From: Sulfurospirillum diekertiae
GTDB lineage: Bacteria > Campylobacterota > Campylobacteria > Campylobacterales > Sulfurospirillaceae
Length of the DNA: 64,000 bases
Direction of reading: 5' to 3'
NCBI RefSeq assembly: GCF_011769985.2
Contig: NZ_CP039734.2
Location: 248,001 to 312,000, forward strand
Shown: in pieces, positions 16,254-25,053 of the stretch
How the letters are laid out: every line of letters starts with the position of its first letter
How positions within the stretch are numbered: the stretch's first letter is position 1
The notes under the pieces: generated by a model
The model's database searches: none
What the model was told of the DNA's origin: nothing
Seen by the model: only the letters and a program-made list of their open reading frames with translations
Position numbers and translations under genes: made by a program

Positions 16254-18537
16254 GTGGATTACATTCAAGCCAGAAGAGACTTTTTAAAAGTTGCAACAAC
16301 CAGCGCAACGGCGAGTATTTTCTTGCCTGGAAGCTTAGGTGCGCTTGGCGAAGTAGCCCTCAAAAGTGAAGATAAATTTATTCGTTCCATTTGTGAAATG
16401 TGCAGTAGCCGTTGCCCTATGGAAGCACGCGTGATTAATGGTAAAACCGTCTTGCTCCAAGGTAACGCTTTTGTAAAAGAGATGGGAACGAGTTTATGTG
16501 CCAAAGGCGTTGCAGGAGCCTCTCAGCTTTATGATCCCCAAAGACTTGTCACGCCATTGATTCGCGTAGGCAAACGGGGTGAAAACAAATGGAAAGAAGC
16601 CAGTTGGGAGGAGGCACTGAGCCTTATTGCCGGAAAGCTCAGTGCGCTTAAAGAGCGTTATGGTGCTCGTAGCGTAATCTTTTCTGCTAAAACAGGGGAG
16701 CAGTACGATCTTCTCTGCTCTTTTGCATCGGCATTTGGCTCGCCCAATATTTTTTCACATTGGAGTTCCTGTCCGATTGCGATTGAAAGTGCTTTTAAAC
16801 AGACGTTCGGTGAAAAACTGCATCGTGATTTTGAAAATGCTACCTATATTTTGAATTTTGGACATAATCTTTTTGAGGGACTCGATATTCCTCTCACCAA
16901 AGCAATGGCACAATTTTCTGCCAATCCTTCTAAAAAATTGGTTGTTTTAGATCCTCGTTTTTCCATTATTGCGTCAAAAGCCAACGAATGGTATCCCATT
17001 AAGCCAGGAAGTGATTTAGCGTTTGTCCTTTCTCTTTTACATGTATGGATTAGGGATGGCAAATACAATAAAAATTTTGTTGAGCAGTATACGATTGGTT
17101 TTGAATTGGTACTCTCTGTGAAAGAAACAACACCTCAGTGGCAGCAGCCACTTACGGGCATTGATGCCAAAGTCGTTGAACGTCTTGCGGCAGAAATTTA
17201 TGAAGCTTCTCCTAAATGCATTATTGATTGGGGACATAAAGCAAACCACTACTAAGGCAGAATATCAAAGAACCCGTGCTATTTTAATGGCCAATATTTT
17301 GATGGGTAATGTTGAAAAAGAGGGTGGAATTTACTTTGCAAAAATAGCTGAACGGGTTAATGCTCTTGCTAAAGAAGACATTGTCCCAGAACTGGATAAT
17401 CCTTATCCAAGACCTTTAGTGAATGAGCAACGCATTGATCAAGCAGGTGAAATGGGAGCTTTACGCTTTGTCTCAAAAAGGCATGGTTCTTTGACTGCCA
17501 TTCCTGAAGCGATTATAACTCAAACGCCTTATGAGATAAAAGGATGGTTTCTAACCCGACATAACCCTTTAATGACGGTAGCAAATCCTCAAAAAATGAA
17601 AGAGGCAATGGAGCAGTTAGAGTTTATTGTCGTGAATGACATTTATCTCTCCGATACAGCGATGATGGCAGATGTGGTTTTACCTGAAGTAACCTATTTA
17701 GAGAGGGATGAAGGTATTAGTAAAAATGCGTATAAAAGCCCTTATTATACAATGCGTAATCGTATCGTAGAGCCATTGCATCACAATAAAAGTGCTATAG
17801 AAATTATCCGTAATCTTGCAGAACGCATGGGGCTTGGAAGTTATTATCCATGGAAAAGTGTTCCTGAACTACGAGTCTATCAAGCCAAAGGAAATGACGT
17901 TTTACTCGAAACCTTGCTTAAAAGAGGGGCTGCAACATTTGATGTACCTCCTCTTTTGGCACTTGAGCCCACGTTTGTGGAGCATTTTTGTGAGAGGTAT
18001 CCTCAAAGTCGCATCTGGTTAGATAAGCAAGGCACGTTTAGTCATCTTCTCCAAAAGCTTAAAACACCTTCGGGTAAGATAGAAATTTATTGTGAAGAGG
18101 TTGAAAAATTATTTAAAGGATATGGCGTTCCAAGTAACGTAGATATGGATGTCAAACAAGGATTCCCCTATGTTTTAACCAGTGGGAAAAGTGCTGTTCA
18201 TACCAATGGACACACGCAGAATATTCCTTATTTGCACATGCTACTTTCAACAAATCCAATTTGGATGCATCCTTCCACAGCAAAAGTTCATGGACTTAAA
18301 ATGGGTGATACCTTTTATCTTGAAAACGGTATTTCCAAAGAGAAGGCAACGGTCTTTATTACAGAAGGTATTCGCCCTGATACACTGTTTACGTACATGG
18401 GCTTTGGGCACGATGCTCCTGCTCTTAAGCGTACACATGGAAAAGGGATCAACTCTTCAAAGCTTTTATCGTTAGAGAGTGCCACACTTTGTGGGGCAAT
18501 GATCACCAATGTTGGTGTCAACATTATCAAAATATAG
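16254..18537 (+). pseudogene. Second psrA-like molybdoenzyme gene, broken by a one-base frameshift
   Basis: The gene encodes a PsrA paralogue with a twin-arginine signal (RRDFLK), a 4Fe-4S site (CEMCSSRC and SLCAKG) and a likely Mo-ligand Cys in HWSSCPIA. The first frame runs from GTG 16254 and stops at 17255 after GHKANHY. The second continues to 18537. Removing one A from the AAA at 17243-17245 restores GHKATTTKAEYQRTRAI, which aligns with the intact paralogue. No slippery sequence is present, so this looks like a mutation or an assembly error, not programmed shifting. If real, the downstream subunits lack their catalytic partner. Outside the shift the gene is well preserved. Confidence 0.85.
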
Positions 18538-18546
18538 GGGCATGTA

Positions 18547-19113
18547 ATGGAAAAACAATACCGGCTTCTCTATGATGAAAACCTTTGTATTGGGTGTCAA
18601 GCGTGCAGTGTGGCTTGTCGCGTGGAACATAATGTTCCCGATGATTTTTACAGAGTGCAGGTACACATGCAAACGCTTGGGATATTCCCCAACCTTGGGA
18701 TGCGTTATGAGAGGTTATCGTGTGTGATGTGTGAAAATCCTCCATGTGTGAGTGTTTGTCCGACACATGCTTCCTTCCAGAGTAAAGATGGGTTAGTCCA
18801 TATTGATGAACGCGTTTGCATTACATGTAAATATTGCATCCTTGCATGCCCTTACCATGCACGGTTTGTTAATCCTTTAAAAAATGTAGTAGAAAAGTGT
18901 AATTTTTGTTATGATACACGTGTTTCTAAGGAGTTAAAGCCTGCATGCGTAACCACATGCCCTACAGAAGCTCTTAGTTTTGGGGACATGCGGCAAAAAA
19001 ATTCTCTTGTGCATCAAAAATCGCAAAAAGAGGTACTGTTATTTCCCAAAGAACATCTGGGGACAAAGCCTAAAGTAGCGTTTATTCCGAGTCGTAAAGG
19101 GGTGAAGTCATGA
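18547..19113 (+). CDS. Four-cluster ferredoxin subunit of the second Psr-like complex
   Basis: This 188-residue PsrB paralogue keeps all four cysteine groups (CIGCQACSVAC, CVMCENPPCVSVCP, CITCKYCILACP, CNFCYDTRVSKELKPACVTTCP). It starts ten bases after the psrA2 stop and overlaps the following membrane subunit by four bases. No decay is visible, so either the frameshift upstream is recent or the catalytic gene is intact in the living strain. An ATTACATGTAAA variant lies at 18820, read within CITCKYC. Confidence 0.92.
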   Translation: MEKQYRLLYDENLCIGCQACSVACRVEHNVPDDFYRVQVHMQTLGIFPNLGMRYERLSCVMCENPPCVSVCPTHASFQSKDGLVHIDERVCITCKYCILACPYHARFVNPLKNVVEKCNFCYDTRVSKELKPACVTTCPTEALSFGDMRQKNSLVHQKSQKEVLLFPKEHLGTKPKVAFIPSRKGVKS

Positions 19114-20078
19114 GTCCGATGTGGGGAAGTGTAGAACAGTACAGCACGATTCATTGGTCATGGGCGATTGCAATTTACCTTTTTTTAGCAGGACTCAGTT
19201 CAGGTTCTATTATCGTCGCTTTATTAGTGAAATGGAACCGACATGAACGCAGTAACTCCTCTATTTGGGATGCGATGATTAAGGCAGGCGCTGTTGTGGC
19301 TCCTACCGCAATTTTTTTAGGCTTGCTGCTTTTGGTGATCGATTTAGGTCGACCCCTTTCATTTTATTGGCTACTCCTTCGTTATAATGTGACGTCGGTT
19401 ATGAGCTTAGGGGTGCTTTTTTTGCTTATTTATACACCGATTGTCATTGTTTTTATGTTGCTTGTTTTTGAGCGAAGTGTTATTAGACATCCCATTTTAG
19501 CTCCTTTAGAAGGGCTGATTAATCTGGTTAAGAGTTTTCATTCATATGCCAAAGTCATTGAGTATTTTCTTTTTGTGGCCGCCCTTTGTGTGGGTTCATA
19601 TACGGGATTTTTACTATCAGCTCTGTATGCTATTCCTTTGTGGAATAGTCCACTTTTACCTGTTATATTTCTCACCTCTAGCCTCTCTTCGGGTGTTGCC
19701 GTCAATATTCTTGTTGGGTTGCTTTTTTTTAAAAGTGCTCTGAATACGGAGAGTATCAAGTATCTTCTTGTGCTTGATACCAGAGTTATTTTAACGGAAT
19801 TACCTCTTTTAGCACTCTTCTTTATCGGGTTGTTTTATGCAGGTGGCGATGCTCCAACTGCTGCAAAAGCGGCACTTACAGAGGGTTTTTGGGCAGGTAT
19901 CTTTTGGCTAGGTGTTATTGGTGTGGGGCTAGGACTTCCTTTGATAACGGTCATTATAGCGCTTAAGAGCCATGTTTATCGCGTCGGTTACATTGTGACA
20001 AATTCTATGGTGGTTGTTTTAGGTGTTTTAATGCTTCGATATTACATCATTTACGCTGGACAAATTTATTTTGGTTAA
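19110..20078 (+). CDS. NrfD/PsrC-type membrane subunit of the second Psr-like complex
   Basis: This 322-residue PsrC paralogue begins WGSVEQYSTIHWSWAIAIYLFLAGLSSGS and is hydrophobic throughout. The ATG overlaps the previous stop (ATGA). Nine bases after its stop the response-regulator gene begins, without a terminator, so the oxidoreductase and its sensory genes are probably one transcript. Confidence 0.9.
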   Translation: MSPMWGSVEQYSTIHWSWAIAIYLFLAGLSSGSIIVALLVKWNRHERSNSSIWDAMIKAGAVVAPTAIFLGLLLLVIDLGRPLSFYWLLLRYNVTSVMSLGVLFLLIYTPIVIVFMLLVFERSVIRHPILAPLEGLINLVKSFHSYAKVIEYFLFVAALCVGSYTGFLLSALYAIPLWNSPLLPVIFLTSSLSSGVAVNILVGLLFFKSALNTESIKYLLVLDTRVILTELPLLALFFIGLFYAGGDAPTAAKAALTEGFWAGIFWLGVIGVGLGLPLITVIIALKSHVYRVGYIVTNSMVVVLGVLMLRYYIIYAGQIYFG

Positions 20079-20087
20079 GGAAAAGGT

Positions 20088-20756
20088 ATGAAGATTTTAC
20101 TCTTAGAAGATGACTATAACTACAATGAGAGCATTAAAGAGTATTTAGAGCTCTTAGGGTATGAAGTCGATGCCTTTTTTGATGGGGAGAGTGCTTTAGA
20201 TGCGATTATGCAGAAGTGCTATTATCTCTTTTTACTGGATGTAAAAGTGCCGAAGCTGAATGGGCATGAGTTGATTAAATACATCAAAGAGGCAAATATT
20301 ACGACGCCTATTATCATCATGACGTCATTGGTAGATATTGATAACATGGAAATTGGGTATCAGCTTGGTTGTAATGACTATCTTAAAAAACCGTTTGAGC
20401 TGAAAGAGCTTGAACTGCGGGTGAAAGAGCTGATTAAAAAGCATTATCAAACAAGTACTGCAGGGGAATTTAGGCTGAGTTGTGGATGTGTTTTTAATTT
20501 TGAATCGGGTGAGCTTAAAAAAAAGGATACAACAGTTTCACTTACCTCAAAAGAGCTTGATTTGGTGCGCTTTTTAATTCGCCGTAAAAATACATTTTGT
20601 GACATTGAACTCATTCGTGAAAATGTGTGGGAAGGTAAAGAAATTAGTTATGCGGATATTCGTATGTATATTAGAAAAATAAGGCTCAAAGTCGATGAAG
20701 AAGAGTTTATCAAATCATCTCGTGGGTTAGGATATCGCATCGATGTTCTCTCTTAA
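20088..20756 (+). CDS. OmpR-family response regulator of the second Psr locus
   Basis: This 222-residue receiver plus winged-helix regulator closely parallels the one at 4339: LLLEDDYNYNESIKEYLE, Asp51 in LLDVKVPKLNG, LKKPFELKELE, and a DNA-binding part ending in SSRGLGYRI. AAGGAAAAGGT before the ATG gives a ribosome site. It overlaps the kinase gene by 14 bases. Its position after psrABC2 suggests that it autoregulates and controls this operon (inference). Confidence 0.93.
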   Translation: MKILLLEDDYNYNESIKEYLELLGYEVDAFFDGESALDAIMQKCYYLFLLDVKVPKLNGHELIKYIKEANITTPIIIMTSLVDIDNMEIGYQLGCNDYLKKPFELKELELRVKELIKKHYQTSTAGEFRLSCGCVFNFESGELKKKDTTVSLTSKELDLVRFLIRRKNTFCDIELIRENVWEGKEISYADIRMYIRKIRLKVDEEEFIKSSRGLGYRIDVLS

Positions 20757-21924
20757 TCCCTTTCGTTCGGTTTTAGTCTATACGCTTATTGTTATGGCGC
20801 TGTTTTGTGTGCCCAGTTACTTTGCAATTCAAAGTACCATCATGGAAGAGAAGTATAAAGCAACGCAAGAGATTTTAGAGTGGGTCGATGCCCATGAAAA
20901 GAGTATTTTTGAAAAAGAGCGCTTTGAAATTCCAAGAAGTGTGCGCTTTCATATTAATATTTATGATGAAACACAGCAACTCCTCTACAAAGGTATTCAA
21001 GCACATCTTACTCATAGCAATTTTAAAGTACATGTTGCTTATCCTTTTTTATATTATCAAAAAGAGATTCAAAAAGGGAGTGATGTTTTTTACCTTGTCG
21101 TAGAGCTTCAGCTTAACTATGCCAAAATTATTTTTATCGCAACGATGCTTTTTTTTATTGTACTTTTTTTAGTCTATCTGATGAGCAATATTTTTGTTCA
21201 TTCCAGTATTTATCCTTATAAAAAGATGCAACGTTATGTGAATGACTTTTTTAATGATTCAATGCATGAACTCAAAACACCTCTAGGGGTTATTAATATT
21301 AATGTGGAGTTACTTTCAAGTTATGTGACGTCTTCTAAACATTTGCAACGTATTAAAGCAGCTACAAAACAGATGCAAATGACGTATGAAGATGTGGAGT
21401 ATTATATTAAGCATAAAAAGGTAACGTACAATAAAGAACCTGTCAATCTTTCTGAGTATTTAAATGCGCGTATTGCTTTTTTTGAAGATATTTCTGTTGC
21501 GAAGTCGATCAGTTTGGAGCATGACGTTATGCCAAATCTGATGATCTATATCAGCAAAGTAGAACTTCAGCGCATCATTGACAATACTCTCTCTAATGCC
21601 ATTAAATACTCTTTTTTTCAAGGTAAAGTAGAGATCAAACTCTATCTAAAAGATGAAGAACAGTGTGTCCTCAGTTTTCAGGATTATGGTCAGGGCATTA
21701 AAGATCTTTACAAAGTCTTTCAGCGTTTTGAGCGCGAAGATTCTGTTCAAGGTGGCTTTGGGTTAGGGCTTAATATTGTACAAAATATTTGTAATAAAAA
21801 TGACATTGACATTAACATCGAATCGTATGAAAACAAGGGTTCATGTTTTACCTATATCTTTAAACTTGATAAAAAGAAGCTTTTAGATGGTGTGGATGAT
21901 GCAGAAATAAAGGGTGAACGATGA
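20743..21924 (+). CDS. Membrane sensor histidine kinase of the second Psr locus
   Basis: The 393-residue kinase has two membrane segments (about residues 9-29 and 126-148) enclosing a roughly 95-residue extracytoplasmic domain. The H box follows (MHELKTPLG, His175), then an N box (IDNTLSNAIKYS) and G boxes (DYGQGIKD, GGFGLGLNIV). It is the intact counterpart of the IS-split kinase at 2255-4349. Flanked by the regulator and a Cache-type sensor in overlapping frames, it probably receives its signal through that separate sensor. Confidence 0.93.
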   Translation: MFSLNPFRSVLVYTLIVMALFCVPSYFAIQSTIMEEKYKATQEILEWVDAHEKSIFEKERFEIPRSVRFHINIYDETQQLLYKGIQAHLTHSNFKVHVAYPFLYYQKEIQKGSDVFYLVVELQLNYAKIIFIATMLFFIVLFLVYLMSNIFVHSSIYPYKKMQRYVNDFFNDSMHELKTPLGVININVELLSSYVTSSKHLQRIKAATKQMQMTYEDVEYYIKHKKVTYNKEPVNLSEYLNARIAFFEDISVAKSISLEHDVMPNLMIYISKVELQRIIDNTLSNAIKYSFFQGKVEIKLYLKDEEQCVLSFQDYGQGIKDLYKVFQRFEREDSVQGGFGLGLNIVQNICNKNDIDINIESYENKGSCFTYIFKLDKKKLLDGVDDAEIKGER

Positions 21925-22769
21925 AAGAAAAACGGTTTTTTCTCAGTGCCGCACTGATGCTCTTTTTTGGGCTTATTATTCTCTTCTTATACAATAAATC
22001 AATTTCGTATGAAGAGGAAGAGACGCTTAAAAAACAGATGGATGCACTTTTGTTGACGTTGCATAATAAAATTGCGGAGACCACCAAGGTTTCACTGGCA
22101 AGTTCGGTGATTTTAGCGAAAAGTCCCAATGTTGTTGCCTGCCTAAGTGAACAAAATCGAGAGGACTGTTTGCAGTATCTGCTTGAAATTAGAGATAGTA
22201 TGGCACTGGCAGAGATTTTTGATAATGCAAGAATACACCTCCATACCAAAGATTTTAAAAGCTTTATTCGCCTTTGGGATTATAACAATCACAACAATGA
22301 TGACTTAAGTACGTTTCGCCATGCACTCGAAAAAATAAAGCTGAGCAAACACCCGATGCAAGGTGTTGAAATTGGGCGACATGGTATGTTTATGCGCGCC
22401 ATCGCTCCTGTTTTTAAAAAAGATGAGTATGTGGGAACCATTGAAACGGTTGTTGATTTTAAAGATTTAAATGCGTATTTTAAAAAAGATGGTGTGGAGT
22501 TTTATGTATTGATGAAAAATGAGTATTTATCGATTGCAAATGCGGCATCTTACGGGGAAAAGCTGATGCTCGATAACTATACGATTGTCAACCAAGAAGC
22601 CAATGGACTAAATTTTATCAAAGAGATTAATTTTCAAGGTACAGGTTATCTCAAAAAGGGAGATAATTATGTTCTTTATACACCCATTGTCGATATTAAC
22701 GGTGAACATATAGGCTTTTTCGTGTTGACATGGAGCGAGAGCTTATCTCTGGCATCTTTTAAAGGATAA
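21921..22769 (+). CDS. Membrane-anchored Cache-type sensor protein of the second Psr locus
   Basis: The 282-residue protein has one N-terminal membrane anchor (about residues 7-25) and one extracytoplasmic domain, with no output domain. The motif RLWDYNNHNNDDLSTFRHAL and the PVFKKDEYVGTIETVVDF strand match its paralogue at 4995 and dCache_3-like sensors. It overlaps the kinase gene (ATGA) and ends 11 bp inside the convergent radical SAM gene. Its order after the kinase differs from the first cassette, where the sensor comes first. Confidence 0.88.
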   Translation: MKEKRFFLSAALMLFFGLIILFLYNKSISYEEEETLKKQMDALLLTLHNKIAETTKVSLASSVILAKSPNVVACLSEQNREDCLQYLLEIRDSMALAEIFDNARIHLHTKDFKSFIRLWDYNNHNNDDLSTFRHALEKIKLSKHPMQGVEIGRHGMFMRAIAPVFKKDEYVGTIETVVDFKDLNAYFKKDGVEFYVLMKNEYLSIANAASYGEKLMLDNYTIVNQEANGLNFIKEINFQGTGYLKKGDNYVLYTPIVDINGEHIGFFVLTWSESLSLASFKG

Positions 22770-24024
22770 GGTTTTTACGGGCCTCATTGCGAATACGATC
22801 CATGCCCATGTAAAACTCTTTCATCATGACTAAAAAGAGGTAGTCACCATAATCTGTAGTGGTGATATTCTCTTTGTTCTCTTTGATTGCTTTGGCAAAT
22901 TTAAGGAGCATGAGCTCTTTACCCAGTGCAGTATTGATGGATTGACCAAACATAGCCGTAAATTTTTTCTTAGAGAGGGTACCATTGAAAAGATCAACCA
23001 TTAAACGATAATACATCTGTGAGTTGGCTGGAAATGTTCGCTCTTTCGTAATAGCCGAAGCTTTTTCTTGAATAAGCGTTGCATACTTATCCAAAGCAAA
23101 TTCGTTGAGGTAAAGGGTATCTTTTAGAAAACTAAAAGAGCCTGAGCCGACACCGACATACTCTTCATTGTCGATAATATATTCATCAATAATTAAATCG
23201 CTTTCTTTTGAAAACGACCAACCATGACGTGCAGGATAGAGCTCTTTGAGTGATTTTTTAATAGTGCTAAAAAAGGTAAATTCATTCTCAAGGCTGAATT
23301 CACCCAATGTTTTTTTCACGCTATTTTTCACCAATGAGGAGGTCATTAGTGGATAAACGCTGGTTTGCTCTGGAGAGAGCTTTTTAAGTGTCTCCAGGTC
23401 GTGAATGAGTCCTTCTTGTGTTTGCGTAGGGAAATTGAAAATGAGATCCACGCTGGTGATGGGCAAAATTCCCAGCATGGATGCAATCTTCGCGTACACC
23501 TCTTCTCCTGAACCAAACTTCTCATAACGCCCCAATTTCTTTAAAAGGGTATCATCAAAGGTTTGAACACCCACAGAGAGACGATCGACTAAGCCATCCA
23601 ACTGGAGTACGGTTTTTGGGTTGATATGGTTAGGATCACTCTCACATGAAACATGCTCAATGGAGAAGAGTTTTCGAACCAACTCAATCGTTGTAATCAA
23701 CTCTTCTTCATCAATCAACGGTGTACCTCCACCTATGACTAAATAGTTAAAATCATATCCCAACTCTTTTACATGTAAAATCTCTTCACGTAAATGGCGG
23801 TAGTATATGAGGGCAGCTTCTTTGGTATAGGTGAATTTATTAAAAGAGCAGTACGGACAAAACATTGTGCAAAAAGGAACATGAATATAAAGAAGATATT
23901 TTTTATTTTCAGGAGGAGGTGGTAATCCTAAAGAGGGTTTTTCGACATGTAAATAGTGCTTCGTATATTGGCTCATAAAATAGCTTGTTGCTGTGGTGAT
24001 CATTTTCGATTGACGGGATTGCAT
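22759..24024 (-). CDS. HemN/HemW-like radical SAM protein
   Basis: The 421-residue protein has the radical SAM triad in CTMFCPYC, followed by F two residues later as in HemN-type enzymes. It also has GGGTPL, SVGVQTFDD and DLIFNFPTQT. Such proteins are oxygen-independent coproporphyrinogen dehydrogenases, haem chaperones (HemW) or anaerobic haem-degrading enzymes (ChuW/HutW). TonB-ExbBD genes 3 kb away would fit haem use, but this is weak. The ATG follows AAGGA. A short possible gene lies just upstream on the same strand. Confidence 0.75.
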   Translation of the reverse strand: MQSRQSKMITTATSYFMSQYTKHYLHVEKPSLGLPPPPENKKYLLYIHVPFCTMFCPYCSFNKFTYTKEAALIYYRHLREEILHVKELGYDFNYLVIGGGTPLIDEEELITTIELVRKLFSIEHVSCESDPNHINPKTVLQLDGLVDRLSVGVQTFDDTLLKKLGRYEKFGSGEEVYAKIASMLGILPITSVDLIFNFPTQTQEGLIHDLETLKKLSPEQTSVYPLMTSSLVKNSVKKTLGEFSLENEFTFFSTIKKSLKELYPARHGWSFSKESDLIIDEYIIDNEEYVGVGSGSFSFLKDTLYLNEFALDKYATLIQEKASAITKERTFPANSQMYYRLMVDLFNGTLSKKKFTAMFGQSINTALGKELMLLKFAKAIKENKENITTTDYGDYLFLVMMKEFYMGMDRIRNEARKNLIL

Positions 24025-24032
24025 AATAATCC

Positions 24033-24167
24033 TTATTTATTTTTTCTTACTAAAATGTATAAAAAATTATAGTGGTTCTGCGTGACATTGAGCATGTGAT
24101 TTGTGTACGGTGTTGCAAAACAGATGGTTTGATCTGCAACTATTTGGTGATGATAGATTTTCATCAT
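24033..24167 (-). CDS. Small hypothetical protein upstream of the HemN-like gene
   Basis: The frame encodes 44 residues from ATG 24167, preceded by a good AAGGAG site, and stops eight bases before the radical SAM ATG. The peptide is rich in His, Tyr and Asn (MMKIYHHQIVADQ near the start) and has one Cys. I recognise no family. The strong ribosome site and close coupling favour a real small gene or leader peptide. Confidence 0.4.
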   Translation of the reverse strand: MMKIYHHQIVADQTICFATPYTNHMLNVTQNHYNFLYILVRKNK

Positions 24168-24370
24168 GCTACTCCTTAATAAATTAATAAAGATATTTAT
24201 AGGCTTATGAGCGTAATTTTTATGTAAACAAATGGTTACACAAAATAACAATATTCAAAACTATGTTGAAATATTACTGATAAAAAAGGAGAGAATCAGG
24301 GGGATTGTTTCACGATAAGTTCACTATTTAGACTATAATACGCTTTATTTACTATAGATGAAGAGTGACA

Positions 24371-24967
24371 ATGAAATTACAAAGGCTTTTTTTAATGGGA
24401 ATCGGTGTTTTGATAAGCGCATCTTCCCTCTTTGCCGCAGATTTTGATTGGATGGTAAGTCTTAATATGCGCTCCCACGAGGATCCTTATGGCTATCGCT
24501 ATAGCTTGGTAGATCGTTTTGGGGTTCGAGAGCCAGATGTTATGGTGATTTTATCAAGTGTTTATGATCCTGCTGATGCCTATATGATCTTTCGTCTTGC
24601 CGAATTGTCGGGACGACCACCAGAGTATATTTTACGAGTGTATCGTGAAAGAAGACATCGCGGTTGGGGTGATATTGCCTATTTTCTTGGCATTAGACCA
24701 GATGCTGTTGAATATATAGAACTTCGTGAGCGATATGATACGCGTTATATTTACCATCCAAGGGGACATTATGAAGATCGTCGTGACATGCCTGTTCGCA
24801 GAGTCTATGTAGAGCCAAGGCATTATGACCGTCAACCTGAGCCACAACATTATGAACACCAGCCAGAACATAGAGATTATGATAGAAATGAACGAAAAGA
24901 CCACAATTCACAACACCGAGATAAAGGCGATGACGATCGTAGAGATGATGGGCGAGATAGACGTTAA
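24371..24967 (+). CDS. Exported hypothetical protein with DFDW motif and charged tail
   Basis: The protein has about 198 residues and a clear Sec signal peptide (ending at ASSLFA-ADFDW). A conserved globular part of about 110 residues follows (DFDWMVSLNMRS, DPYGYR, ADAYMIFRLAELSGR, GWGDIAYFLGI). The tail is low-complexity and rich in Arg, Asp, His, Tyr and Pro. I chose ATG 24371 because GAAGAG lies five bases upstream; the GTG at 24365 is less likely. The next gene downstream is a paralogue, now split by an IS. I do not recognise a characterised family. The tail could bind metal or polyanions (inference). Confidence 0.75.
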   Translation: MKLQRLFLMGIGVLISASSLFAADFDWMVSLNMRSHEDPYGYRYSLVDRFGVREPDVMVILSSVYDPADAYMIFRLAELSGRPPEYILRVYRERRHRGWGDIAYFLGIRPDAVEYIELRERYDTRYIYHPRGHYEDRRDMPVRRVYVEPRHYDRQPEPQHYEHQPEHRDYDRNERKDHNSQHRDKGDDDRRDDGRDRR

Positions 24968-24990
24968 ACAATAGACCAAAGGAGTAAGCA

Positions 24991-25053
24991 ATGAAATTTA
25001 AAAGTATTTTATTAGCAACGGTCAGTTTTATACTTGTAAGTAGTCGAGCCTGA
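24991..25053 (+). pseudogene. 5' end of the second DFDW paralogue, cut by IS
   Basis: An ATG after AAAGGAG opens a signal peptide (MKFKSILLATVSFILVSS) and runs into an insertion sequence at 25043, stopping ten bases later. Joined without the IS, the frame continues SSTLIAADFDW and on to 26982, so this is the original start of the paralogue. Confidence 0.8.

Noticed and set aside
17161-17260. Programmed frameshift in psrA2
   Set aside because: The shift point has only AAA and no slippery heptamer or structure; the intact paralogue needs no shift.
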